DNA from: DAIDKA01 sp035943195
GTDB taxonomy: Bacteria; Pseudomonadota; Gammaproteobacteria; Steroidobacterales; Steroidobacteraceae
Direction: 5' to 3'
Length of the DNA stretch: 8,372 bases
Assembly: GCA_035943195.1 (NCBI GenBank)
Contig: DASZCK010000245.1
Span: 1-8,372, forward strand
Made by a program: the position numbers and the translations under genes. Of this stretch, positions 1-7,332 are shown piece by piece. Position 1 is the stretch's first letter, and every line of letters begins with the position of its first letter. The notes beneath the pieces were generated by a model. The model was not told where the DNA came from. It did not search any database and was given only the letters and a program-made list of their open reading frames with translations.

Positions 1-1
1 G

Positions 2-307
2 ATCATGGGCATGCGAGATGCGACGCAGAAGCTGCTGGATCTGAGCAATGAACAGACACGCATCATTCCGGGCGGGGGTCCGGTTCAGACCCGCGCCGAC
101 CTCAAAGCGGAGCACGACATGCTGGCGGCCATGCACGAGAAAGTATGGGCGCTCATGCGCAAGGGCATGACGGCGAGTGAAATCCTGGCCGCCAAGGCCA
201 GCGCCGACTTCGACCCGAAGTGGGGCGATCCGAAACAGTTCATCACCTGTGCCTACCAGGGTATCTACGGCCATATCGCCGACTTCCTGGGTAAGGGAGT
301 CGTGTAG
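2..307 (+). CDS. MBL-fold metallo-hydrolase, C-terminal part (5' end outside window)
   Basis: This is the last 101 codons of a gene that enters from the left; the frame is open from base 2, so the ATG at 5 is probably internal. The segment TRIIPGGGP followed by a helical tail (ADLKAEHDMLAAM, then GMTASEILAAK, ADFDPKWG, CAYQGIYG) matches the C-terminal end I know from metallo-beta-lactamase-fold hydrolases, where the motif reads IIPGHGP and its His is a metal ligand. Here that His position is Gly (codon 74-76, ggg), so one metal site may be impaired or the enzyme may use other ligands. The N-terminal HxHxDH motif and any signal peptide are outside the window. Only 2 nt separate its stop from the next ATG, so it very likely belongs to the same operon. 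The family assignment is firm from the tail, but the reaction cannot be told. Confidence 0.78.
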   Translation: MMGMRDATQKLLDLSNEQTRIIPGGGPVQTRADLKAEHDMLAAMHEKVWALMRKGMTASEILAAKASADFDPKWGDPKQFITCAYQGIYGHIADFLGKGVV

Positions 308-309
308 TC

Positions 310-2685
310 ATGCGAGCGATTGCGATGCTGGCCGCGGTGGCCATCGGCTTGGGGTTGACGCCCCAAGCCATGAGTGCAACGGATGCGGCTGCGCACGCCA
401 AGTGGCAGATGCTCGGGGAGTATTGCGAGAAATGCCACAACGCCACGGATTGGGCGGGCAGCGTCGCCTTCGACACCATGCAACCGCAGGACATCGGCCA
501 GGATGCGAAGATCTGGGAAGAAGCGGTCACCAAGCTGCAGGGCCGACTCATGCCGCCGCCGGGACAAAAGCAGCCGCCGCAGACCACCATCGACTCGTTC
601 GTGTCCTGGCTGCAGACCAATCTCGATGCCGCGGATGCCGCCCATCCGGATCCTGGCTATGTGACGCTGCATCGCCTGAATCGCACCGAGTACGCACGTT
701 CGGTCCAGGAACTGCTGGACGTGACGGTGGACGTGGACTCCTTGTTGCCGAAGGACACGATGAGCGACGGTTTCGACGACATTGCGAATGTCCTGAAGGT
801 GTCACCGACCTTCCTCGACCAGTACATTTCGGCGGCCTCGAGCGTTGCGGCGCTGGCCATGGGTAATCCGCAGGCGCATAAGAGCATTGCGATCCTGCGC
901 GCCTCGCGTGAGAGCCAGGCCTCGCATATCGAAGGTCTGCCGTTGGGCACGCACGGGATGCTGGTGAGTCACGACTTCCCGGCCGACGGTGAGTACGAAT
1001 TCGACCTCGGTCGCGGTGGCGCAGGTGCGATCCTGCTGATCGATGGCAAGCAGGCCAATGCGCAAAGCGCGGCTGCTCCGGTCGCGAGTCCGGCGGCCCC
1101 GGGCGGCCCGGGCGGCCGGGCCCCCCGCGCGCGCACGCCACCGCCACGAATTCATGTGACAGCCGGGCCGCACGAGATTGCGGTCGCTTTCATGGAACGT
1201 GAGCAGCCCGAATCCGACGACTGGCTGCAGCCGCTGGATCCGGCCGGCGGCGGATTCGGTGGCTTTGGCGGGCGCGCCACGGGCCTGCAGATCACCGGCC
1301 CGTTCGATCCCACGGGGGTCAGCGATACTCCCAGCCGCCACAAGATTTTCGTCTGCCACCCAACTGACGCCAGCGCGGAGCTGCCCTGTGCACGTCAGAT
1401 CATCGCGAACCTCGAGCGGGTCGCGTACCGACGCCCGGTGAACGATCAGGACATTGCGCCGCCGCTGCGCTTCTTCCAGGAGGGCCGCCAGGGTGCGACC
1501 TTCGATGCGGGCGTCGAAAACGCGCTGGTGGCAATTCTGTCCAGCCCGAAGTTTCTGTTTCGCGTGGAGCGCGTACCGCAGGACGCGCAGCCCGGGACGA
1601 GCTTCCGCCTAAGCGACCTGGAACTGGCCTCGCGCCTGTCGTTTTTCCTGTGGAGCGAGGGGCCGGACGCGACCTTGCTGGATCTGGCCATCGCGAATCA
1701 GCTGCATGAGCCGCAGGTTCTGGCGACCCAGGTCAAGCGCATGCTGGCCGATCCGCGCGCCGCCTCGCTGGTCAGCAATTTTGCGTTCCAATGGCTGAAA
1801 GTCGACGATATGGATCGCATCAATCCGGACCAGGCCACGTACCCGGCCTTCGATGAGGATCTGCGCCACGCCTTCAAGAAGGAGATGCAGCTGTTCCTGG
1901 GCAGCGTGCTGCTGCAGGATCATGATGTGCTGGATCTGCTCACCGCGAACTACACCTTCGTCAATGGCCGGCTGGCACTGCATTACGGTGTGCCGAACGT
2001 ACTGGGCGGCGACTTCCGCCGGGTGACGCTGACGGATTCGCGGCGCTGGGGCCTGTTGGGCAAGGGTGCGATTCTCATGGGCACTTCTTACGCCAACCGC
2101 ACCGCGCCCGTTTTGCGCGGCGCCTGGGTGCTCGAGTCGGTCGAGGGCACCCCGCCGCATGCGCCGCCCCCAGCGATTCCGGCCCTGGTGGAGAACATTC
2201 CGGGCGCGCGACCGCTCACCGTGCGTGAGCGCATGGAAAAGCACCGCTCGCAGCCTTCATGCAATGCCTGTCACGGCATCATGGACCCGATGGGAATGTC
2301 GCTGGAGAACTTCGACGCGGTGGGTCAGTGGCGCACCAAGGACTACGATACCGGCACGCCCATCGATGCCTCGGGCAGGATGGCGGATGGCACGCCGGTG
2401 AACGGCCCGGATGACCTGCGCAAGACCCTGATGGCGCGCCCGCAGCAGTTCGTGCAGACGCTGACACGCAACCTGATGGCCTACGCCCTGGGTCGCACCT
2501 TGGATTATCACGACATGCCGACGGTGCGAAAGATCGTGCGTGAGGCGGCCGCCGACCACGATCGCTTCTCATCCATCCTGCTCGGCATTGTCGCGAGCCC
2601 CGCATTCCAGATGAAGCAGATGCCCGCGCCCAGGGCGGCCGCCCAGCCGGATGTGAAAGTCACTCAGGTCTCAGTGCCGCACTGA
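310..2685 (+). CDS. Exported DUF1592/DUF1588-family cytochrome c-like protein (planctomycete type)
   Basis: A 791-residue protein with a Sec signal peptide (about 1-23, AMSA then TDAA). A first haem motif, CEKCH, lies at 39-43, with M81 in RLMPPPG a plausible distal ligand. Then come a DUF1587-like LNRTEYARSVQELL (123-136) and a beta-rich, carbohydrate-binding-like region (about 215-332). This region is broken by Ala/Pro/Gly-rich sequence near 252-281 and by GGGFGGFGG at 313-321. DUF1595 follows (about 345-420, with C349, C360 and YRRP), then DUF1592 (LSDLELASRLSFFLW, 434-448), DUF1588 (RWGLLGKGAILM through CNACH at 651-655 and MDPMG), and DUF1585 (LMAYALGRTLDYHD, 722-735). This order is the standard one for large proteins common in Planctomycetes and also found in some Proteobacteria. 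Covalent haem at one or both CxxCH sites implies periplasmic electron transfer; the substrate is unknown. AAGGGAG at 293-299, 10 nt before the ATG, supports the start. Confidence 0.93.
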   Translation: MRAIAMLAAVAIGLGLTPQAMSATDAAAHAKWQMLGEYCEKCHNATDWAGSVAFDTMQPQDIGQDAKIWEEAVTKLQGRLMPPPGQKQPPQTTIDSFVSWLQTNLDAADAAHPDPGYVTLHRLNRTEYARSVQELLDVTVDVDSLLPKDTMSDGFDDIANVLKVSPTFLDQYISAASSVAALAMGNPQAHKSIAILRASRESQASHIEGLPLGTHGMLVSHDFPADGEYEFDLGRGGAGAILLIDGKQANAQSAAAPVASPAAPGGPGGRAPRARTPPPRIHVTAGPHEIAVAFMEREQPESDDWLQPLDPAGGGFGGFGGRATGLQITGPFDPTGVSDTPSRHKIFVCHPTDASAELPCARQIIANLERVAYRRPVNDQDIAPPLRFFQEGRQGATFDAGVENALVAILSSPKFLFRVERVPQDAQPGTSFRLSDLELASRLSFFLWSEGPDATLLDLAIANQLHEPQVLATQVKRMLADPRAASLVSNFAFQWLKVDDMDRINPDQATYPAFDEDLRHAFKKEMQLFLGSVLLQDHDVLDLLTANYTFVNGRLALHYGVPNVLGGDFRRVTLTDSRRWGLLGKGAILMGTSYANRTAPVLRGAWVLESVEGTPPHAPPPAIPALVENIPGARPLTVRERMEKHRSQPSCNACHGIMDPMGMSLENFDAVGQWRTKDYDTGTPIDASGRMADGTPVNGPDDLRKTLMARPQQFVQTLTRNLMAYALGRTLDYHDMPTVRKIVREAAADHDRFSSILLGIVASPAFQMKQMPAPRAAAQPDVKVTQVSVPH

Positions 2686-2704
2686 GCAAGCCAGGGGTTT
2701 TGCC

Positions 2705-4027
2705 ATGATCTTTCTGACCAAGAAACATTTGTCACGCCGCACCGTCCTGCGCGGGGTGGGGGCGGTCATGGCGCTGCCACTGCTGGACGCGATGATTCCC
2801 GCAGGCGTTGCACTGGCCCAGACTGCCGCCGCACCGAAGATGAAGATGGCGTTCATCTATTTCCCACACGGCGCGATCATGGACAAGTGGACGCCCAGTG
2901 GCGTCGGTCGCGACTTCAAACTCTCGCCCATCCTGGAGGCGCTCGGCCCGTACCAGAAGGAACTGGTCGTGGTGAGTAACCTCGGCAACCGTCCGGCGGA
3001 GAGCGCCGCCGTCCACGCCATCGTGCCGGGTACCTGGCTGTCGTGCGTGCATCCGAAGGAAAGCCAGGATCCGATTGGCGGGGTCACCGTTGACCAGATG
3101 GCGGCGCAGCACCTGGGCCAGGACACGCCGCTCCCCTCCCTGGAGGTAGCCACCGAGCAGGACGGTGGCGGCGGGGTGTGCGATCGCGCCTACGGTTGCA
3201 GCTTTTCGGGGACGATTTCGTTCCGTACCCCGACGACGCCGCTGCCCATGGAATACAACCCGCGCAACCTCTTCCAGCGGCTGTTCGGCCGCGGCGACAC
3301 ACCGGCTGAACGCACCGCCTTGGGCAAGCGCTATGACAGCGTGCTGGACATGGTGGCCGCGGATGCCGAGTCCATGCGCGCGCAACTGGGGCCTGCCGAT
3401 CGAGTGGTCTTAAGCGACTATCTGGACAGCGTGCGTGAGGTCGAGCGGCGCGTGCAGAAGATGGAGAGTCAGGACCTGTCGCACCTGAAACTGCCGGAAG
3501 TGCCGTTGGGTATTCCCGACCAGTTCCCGGAGCAGCAGGCGCTGATGTTCGACATGATTGCGCTCGCGTTCCAGGCGAATCTCACTCATATCGCGACCAT
3601 GACGATGGCGCATGAAGTGAGCAGCATGACCTATCCGTTCATCGGCGTGCCGGACGCCTTCCATCCGATCTCCCACCACCAGGGTGATCCGACCAAGATC
3701 GAGAAGCTGATCAAGATCCAGACCTACCACACGACCAAGCTGGCCGCGTTCCTGAAGCGCCTGGCGGACACTCCCGACGGCGATGGCTCGCTGTACGACC
3801 ATGCGATGATCCTGTACGGCAGCAACATGAGTAACAGCAATGCCCACGATCAGTATCCGCTGCCCACGGCGCTGGTCGGCGGGGCCTGCGGCAAGATCAA
3901 GGGCGGCCAGCATCTGCGCTACCCGGAGCACACGCCGCTGGCGAACGTGCTGCTCACGATGTTGCGGCGCGCCGGCATCCAGCAGGACCGGGTCGGCGAC
4001 AGCACCGGCGAAATCACGGAGATTTAG
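2705..4027 (+). CDS. HXXSHH (DUF1552) family protein with Tat signal
   Basis: A 440-residue protein. The N-terminus carries a twin-arginine motif, SRRTVLRG at 10-17, then a hydrophobic stretch and a likely cleavage after ALA at 38, so it should be folded in the cytoplasm and exported by Tat. The motif that names the Pfam family is present as HPISHH at 320-325. Other conserved-looking segments are MAFIYFPHGAIMDKW (48-62), VVVSNL (88-93), YGSNMSNSNAHD (371-382) and LPTALVGGACGKIKGGQHL (386-404). The length is normal for the family. No reaction is established for it. DUF1552 genes are typically paired with DUF1592 genes, as here. The His-rich motif and Tat export suggest a metal or cofactor loaded before export, which is inference. 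AGGGG at 2693-2697, 7 nt before the ATG, fixes the start; the gap to the preceding gene is 19 nt. Confidence 0.94.
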   Translation: MIFLTKKHLSRRTVLRGVGAVMALPLLDAMIPAGVALAQTAAAPKMKMAFIYFPHGAIMDKWTPSGVGRDFKLSPILEALGPYQKELVVVSNLGNRPAESAAVHAIVPGTWLSCVHPKESQDPIGGVTVDQMAAQHLGQDTPLPSLEVATEQDGGGGVCDRAYGCSFSGTISFRTPTTPLPMEYNPRNLFQRLFGRGDTPAERTALGKRYDSVLDMVAADAESMRAQLGPADRVVLSDYLDSVREVERRVQKMESQDLSHLKLPEVPLGIPDQFPEQQALMFDMIALAFQANLTHIATMTMAHEVSSMTYPFIGVPDAFHPISHHQGDPTKIEKLIKIQTYHTTKLAAFLKRLADTPDGDGSLYDHAMILYGSNMSNSNAHDQYPLPTALVGGACGKIKGGQHLRYPEHTPLANVLLTMLRRAGIQQDRVGDSTGEITEI

Positions 4028-4030
4028 CGC

Positions 4031-5563
4031 ATGAAATCCTGGATCGGTCTCGCATTGCTGGCGGTCGCGGCACCCGCACTGGGCGCCATCGGCGGCCCCT
4101 CGCTGGTGGAGCTGGCAAAGGAAGGTGGCCAGACGCAAGCGGCGCTGGCGCTCATCGAACATGGCGCCGACGTGAATGTTCCCGCCGACGACGGGTCGAC
4201 CGCGTTGCTGTGGGCGGTCCATCGCGACGATCGCGTGCTCACCGAGCGGCTGCTCAAGGCCCATGCGGATGCGAAGTCGGCCAACCGCTACGGCGCGACG
4301 CCGATGTCGGAAGCCGCGGCCTACGGGGATCCGGCGGTGATCGAGCTGCTGCTCAAGGCCGGCGCGGATCCGGATTCGACCAATGCCGACGGCCAGACGG
4401 CGCTGATGGTGGTGGCGCGCACCAGCAATGTGAAAGCCGCCGACCTGCTGCTGGCGCATGGCGCGCACGTGGATGCGACCGAAAAGCTGCGGGGCCAGAC
4501 GGCCTTGCATTTCGCGGCCGCCGAAAGCCAGCCGGAAATGGTCCAGGACCTGTTGCGCCACCACGCCGATGCCAACGCGACGACCAGAATCGACCACGAC
4601 CTGCGCCAGGTGAGCGCCGAACCGCGCATTCAATGGCGAGCGCCGGGCGGACTTACTCCGCTGCTGTATGCGGCACGCCAGGGCTGCATGGCATGCGTGC
4701 AGGCGCTGATCAAGGCCAAGGCGGATCCGAATCTGAGTGATCCGGACGGCATCTCGCCGCTGCTCATCGCCACGGAGAACTTCCACTTCGATGTGGCGGT
4801 GTACCTCATGAAGGTGGGCGCCAATCCCAGTCACTGGGACTGGTGGGGTCGCACGCCCCTGTATGCGGCCGTCGATCTGAACACCTTGCCCTACGGCGGC
4901 AGGTCCGACCGGCCCTCGCTTGACACGACCACCAGCCTGAAGATGATCGAGCTATTCCTCAACGCGGGCGTCAACCCGAATGTGCAATTGAAGCTGTTCC
5001 CGCCGTTCCGCCAGATCGGCTCGGACCGCGGCGCGGATCTGCTGTTGACCGTGGGCACGACGCCGTTGCTGCGCGCCGCGAAAGCCGGCGATGTCGAGGC
5101 CATGAAGTTGTTGCTGGCGCATGGCGCGAAGGTTGACCTCGCGAACGCCCAAGGAGTCACGCCGCTGATGGCGGCGGCGGGTCTCGGCTCGAACGAAATC
5201 GATACGCGCGGCAAGTACGTCACGGAAAAGGATGCCATCGCGGCCATCGATTTGCTGGTCAAAGCGGGCGCGGATGTCAATGTCATCGACAACCGCGGGC
5301 AATCGGCCCTGTACGGCGCCGCCTACTGGGGCTGGAATGACGTGATCAAGGATCTGGTGGCTCATGGCGCTGATCTGCGCATCAAGGATGCACAGGCTCA
5401 CACTGCCGTGGACATGGCGATGGGCCTGGCTCAGGGCCATGGTCGCGGCGGGTCCGGCAAGGTCGTGCATGAGGATAGTGCGGCGCTGCTGCAGCAACTC
5501 ATGGCCAATGGCCCCAAGACGGCGGATCTGCCAGCGGTGAAGCCGGCGAGCCAGCTACTGTAA
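4031..5563 (+). CDS. Exported ankyrin-repeat protein
   Basis: A 510-residue protein with a Sec signal peptide (1-19, cleavage near ALGA) followed almost entirely by ankyrin repeats. Clear repeat starts, with the G-x-TPL/TAL signature, lie near residues 55, 88, 121, 155, 207, 240, 273, 342, 375, 423 and 456. The first repeat (about 22-53) is a degenerate cap. Between them lie non-repeat insertions at about 187-206, 282-300, 318-341 and 388-400. CMAC at 219-222 gives a Cys pair that could form a disulfide in the periplasm. A 17-nt stretch coding LLAHGA is identical at 4449-4465 and 5112-5128. Ankyrin domains bind proteins, so the natural guess is a periplasmic partner or scaffold for the two upstream products. 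The gap to the DUF1552 gene is 3 nt, and GGAG at 4018-4021 lies inside that gene, so the two are probably translationally coupled. The binding partner is unknown. Confidence 0.93.
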   Translation: MKSWIGLALLAVAAPALGAIGGPSLVELAKEGGQTQAALALIEHGADVNVPADDGSTALLWAVHRDDRVLTERLLKAHADAKSANRYGATPMSEAAAYGDPAVIELLLKAGADPDSTNADGQTALMVVARTSNVKAADLLLAHGAHVDATEKLRGQTALHFAAAESQPEMVQDLLRHHADANATTRIDHDLRQVSAEPRIQWRAPGGLTPLLYAARQGCMACVQALIKAKADPNLSDPDGISPLLIATENFHFDVAVYLMKVGANPSHWDWWGRTPLYAAVDLNTLPYGGRSDRPSLDTTTSLKMIELFLNAGVNPNVQLKLFPPFRQIGSDRGADLLLTVGTTPLLRAAKAGDVEAMKLLLAHGAKVDLANAQGVTPLMAAAGLGSNEIDTRGKYVTEKDAIAAIDLLVKAGADVNVIDNRGQSALYGAAYWGWNDVIKDLVAHGADLRIKDAQAHTAVDMAMGLAQGHGRGGSGKVVHEDSAALLQQLMANGPKTADLPAVKPASQLL

Positions 5564-5580
5564 AAGGTAGCCTGACGCAG

Positions 5581-5601
5581 GACACCGCCCCGAGTGGTGT
5601 C
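5581..5601 (+). terminator. Hairpin after the ankyrin gene, possible terminator
   Basis: GACACCGC (5581-5588) pairs with GTGGTGTC (5594-5601) to give an 8-bp stem, including one G-U pair, around the 5-nt loop CCCGA. It starts 18 nt after the ankyrin stop, the expected place for the end of the left operon. No T-run follows (the next bases are AGAGTCGTC), so it is not a classical intrinsic terminator. It could instead protect a 3' end or act with Rho. Confidence 0.4.
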
Positions 5602-5618
5602 AGAGTCGTCTGTCAGAG
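5598..5618 (+). repeat. Short direct repeat TGTCAGAG
   Basis: TGTCAGAG occurs at 5598-5605 and again at 5611-5618, 13 nt apart start to start. The first copy overlaps the right arm of the hairpin. It may be a regulator half-site pair upstream of the small gene at 5692, or chance; no regulator gene is adjacent. Confidence 0.3.
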
Positions 5619-5691
5619 GACGCCGGCGCCTAGCCTACAGTGCACCCAGGGCGGCCATGGTACATAAGGGCAAACAGCTGAAGGCACGCCC

Positions 5692-5892
5692 ATGACCGCC
5701 ATGCCACCCCGAAATTTCGACCCCCTCCGTTTCTGCGTGCTGCCGCGCGTCACCGCAGAGGAGCGTCAGCGATGGATCGCGACGGCAGCCTACTTCAGGG
5801 CCCAGCGGCGCGGGTTTACGCCGGGTCAGGAAGCCGCCGACTGGCTCGCCGCTGAAGCGCAGGTCGACGCTGAGATGCGCTACAGGTTCTAG
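5692..5892 (+). CDS. Small DUF2934-like protein
   Basis: A 66-residue, soluble-looking protein with no signal peptide or membrane segment. The core from about residue 22 to 60 (EERQRWIATAAYFRAQRRG, then EAADWLAAEAQVD) has the DUF2934 pattern: an Ile/Ala-rich helix, AYFRAQRRGF, a short turn, then DWLAAEAQVD. DUF2934 proteins are small, mostly bacterial and of unknown function. GAAGG at 5680-5684 lies 7 nt before the ATG at 5692 and favours it over the in-frame ATG at 5701. Gaps of 128 nt upstream and 99 nt downstream suggest it is transcribed alone or as a leader to the transporter gene. An extended -10-like TGGTACATA at 5658-5666 is possible, but I found no good -35. The six N-terminal residues before the second Met are the least certain part. 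Confidence 0.78.
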   Translation: MTAMPPRNFDPLRFCVLPRVTAEERQRWIATAAYFRAQRRGFTPGQEAADWLAAEAQVDAEMRYRF

Positions 5893-5902
5893 TCCACCGC
5901 GC

Positions 5903-5942
5903 CCGTCGGCGCCATTTCCCCTCCAAGATAGTCTTCCGACGG
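5903..5942 (+). repeat. Inverted repeat before the transporter gene
   Basis: CCGTCGG at 5903-5909 is the exact reverse complement of CCGACGG at 5936-5942, with 26 nt between. CCGAC at 5936-5940 can also pair with GTCGG at 5959-5963, so two alternative stems compete for the same arm upstream of the ribosome binding site at 5982. It could be an operator, a weak terminator for the small gene or a leader structure. GC-rich DNA often gives such matches by chance. Confidence 0.3.
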
Positions 5943-5991
5943 CCCCGGATGTTACGGTGTCGGTCGTGAGATAAAGAGAACAGGAGAGGGG

Positions 5992-7332
5992 ATGCAAGCT
6001 CCGAACGGCCCTGCCGGGGGCTATCCGGCACGAGCCGTGGCCTGGTACACCGTATTCGTTCTGATGCTCTGCTACACGCTGTCCTACGCGGACCGGCAGA
6101 TCCTCGCCTTCCTGGTCGGTCCTCTGAAGCAGGATCTGCAGATTTCCGACACCCAGGTGGGTCTGTTGCAGGGTGTGGCCTTTGCGCTGGTCTATACCCT
6201 GTTCGGCCTGCCCATGGGAGCCCTCGCGGATCGCTTCAGTCGGCGCAACATCGTTGCGCTGGGAGTGATTGTCTGGAGCGTGGCCACCTCGTTATGCAGT
6301 GTGGCACGCAGCTTCACCTCGCTGGCCGCGGCACGCATGGGCGTCGGCATCGGCGAGGCGAGCCTCAGCCCCTGCGCCTTTTCCATGATCGCCGATTCCT
6401 TTCCCAAGGAACGACTGAGCGGTGCCCTCAGTGTGTACACCATGGGCATCCAGCTGGGCTCGGGACTGGCGCTGGTGATCGGGGGGCTGGTGGCTCAGGC
6501 CGTGACCCATATGGCACCGGTTGCCCTTCCGGTTGCCGGGTTCATCCCGGCCTGGCGTGTCACCTTCCTGATCGTCGGGGCACCGGGACTGGTGGTTGCG
6601 CTGATCCTGTTGAGCGTGCGCGAACCCGCCCGCCGGGCACTGGTGTTGAATGCCCAGGGCGTGGCCGCGCCACTGGGTCTGGGCCAGGTGCTGGCGCACA
6701 TCCGGCGGCGCTGGCGTTCGATCGCGGGCCTTGCCGCCATGATCAGCTGCCAGGCAAGCTGCAACTATGCATTGCTGGCCTGGGGACCCGCATTCTTCGA
6801 GCGCATGCATCACTGGCCCAAGGACCGCACCGGCCTGGTGTTGGGACTGACCACCTTGGGCTGTGGGTGCACCGGGCTCTTCGTCGGGGGACGGCTGTCG
6901 GATCTGTGGCAGAGCCGCGGCATCGCCGATGCGCCGCTGCGTGTGGGGTTGATGAGCGTGGGCGGCATTCTGCTGACCCTGGCACCCGCCATGCTGTTCA
7001 GTGATGCGGGCTGGACCGTCGCCTTGCTGCTGCCCGGCGTCTTCTTCATTGGGCTGCCCATCGGTTGTGGCTACGCGGCGGTGCAACTGATTCTGCCGAA
7101 TCAGGCGCGGGGCCGGGTCTCGGCCGTCGTCCTGTTCGCGGTAGCACTGATCAGTCTCACGGTCGGCGCGGCGCTACCGGGATTTCTGAACGATCACTTG
7201 TTTCATGATGAACTTCGAGTCGGGGCGTCGATCTCCCTGACCGTGGCGTTGGCATGCCTGGTCGGAACGCTCGCCGGAGTCGTCACGCTGCGAGCCTACC
7301 GTGCCGATTACCAGGCGGCGGTGTCCGCATGA
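5992..7332 (+). CDS. Spinster-type MFS transporter
   Basis: A 446-residue inner-membrane protein with about twelve hydrophobic segments, near residues 17-40, 55-75, 84-104, 112-132, 145-168, 189-209, 245-268, 279-300, 317-335, 342-362, 374-394 and 414-434. MFS motif A is seen as GALADRFSRRN (76-86) after helix 2, with a weaker second-half copy, GGRLSDLWQSRG (299-310). SYADRQILAFL (31-41) in the first helix, with Asp-Arg, and GIGEASLSPCAFSMIAD (119-135) in the fourth are typical of the spinster/SPNS-like group. Bacterial members are proton-coupled carriers of varied, often unknown, organic solutes, so the substrate here cannot be assigned. The ribosome site AGGAG (5982-5986) in AGGAGAGGGG fixes the start. 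The stop overlaps the start of the ParA-like gene by 4 nt, so the two are co-translated. Confidence 0.92.
   Translation: MQAPNGPAGGYPARAVAWYTVFVLMLCYTLSYADRQILAFLVGPLKQDLQISDTQVGLLQGVAFALVYTLFGLPMGALADRFSRRNIVALGVIVWSVATSLCSVARSFTSLAAARMGVGIGEASLSPCAFSMIADSFPKERLSGALSVYTMGIQLGSGLALVIGGLVAQAVTHMAPVALPVAGFIPAWRVTFLIVGAPGLVVALILLSVREPARRALVLNAQGVAAPLGLGQVLAHIRRRWRSIAGLAAMISCQASCNYALLAWGPAFFERMHHWPKDRTGLVLGLTTLGCGCTGLFVGGRLSDLWQSRGIADAPLRVGLMSVGGILLTLAPAMLFSDAGWTVALLLPGVFFIGLPIGCGYAAVQLILPNQARGRVSAVVLFAVALISLTVGAALPGFLNDHLFHDELRVGASISLTVALACLVGTLAGVVTLRAYRADYQAAVSA

Noticed and set aside
177..866. 229-codon + strand frame overlapping the MBL and cytochrome genes
   Set aside because: It is out of frame with two genes that show family motifs, and its composition (Arg/Gly/Ser-rich) is typical of a shifted frame.
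3410..4834. 474-codon open frame on the - strand
   Set aside because: It runs antisense across two strongly recognisable genes (HXXSHH and ankyrin). Its own repeated pattern (RIRAGLEQQL, RIRMGLEQPL) is just the mirror of the ankyrin repeats, and GC-rich codons suppress stops.
4449..5128. 17-nt identical repeat as a mobile or recombination site
   Set aside because: Both copies code the same ankyrin consensus (LLAHGA) in frame, which explains the identity.
5635..5997. 120-codon open frame on the - strand covering the small gene and both gaps
   Set aside because: It has no recognisable motif, and its codons mirror the DUF2934-like gene, which has a pattern and a ribosome site on the + strand.
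7254..7328. Upstream start for the ParA-like gene
   Set aside because: The extra 25 residues lie inside the transporter gene, look like a shifted frame and would add no domain. The ATGA overlap at 7329 is the usual arrangement.
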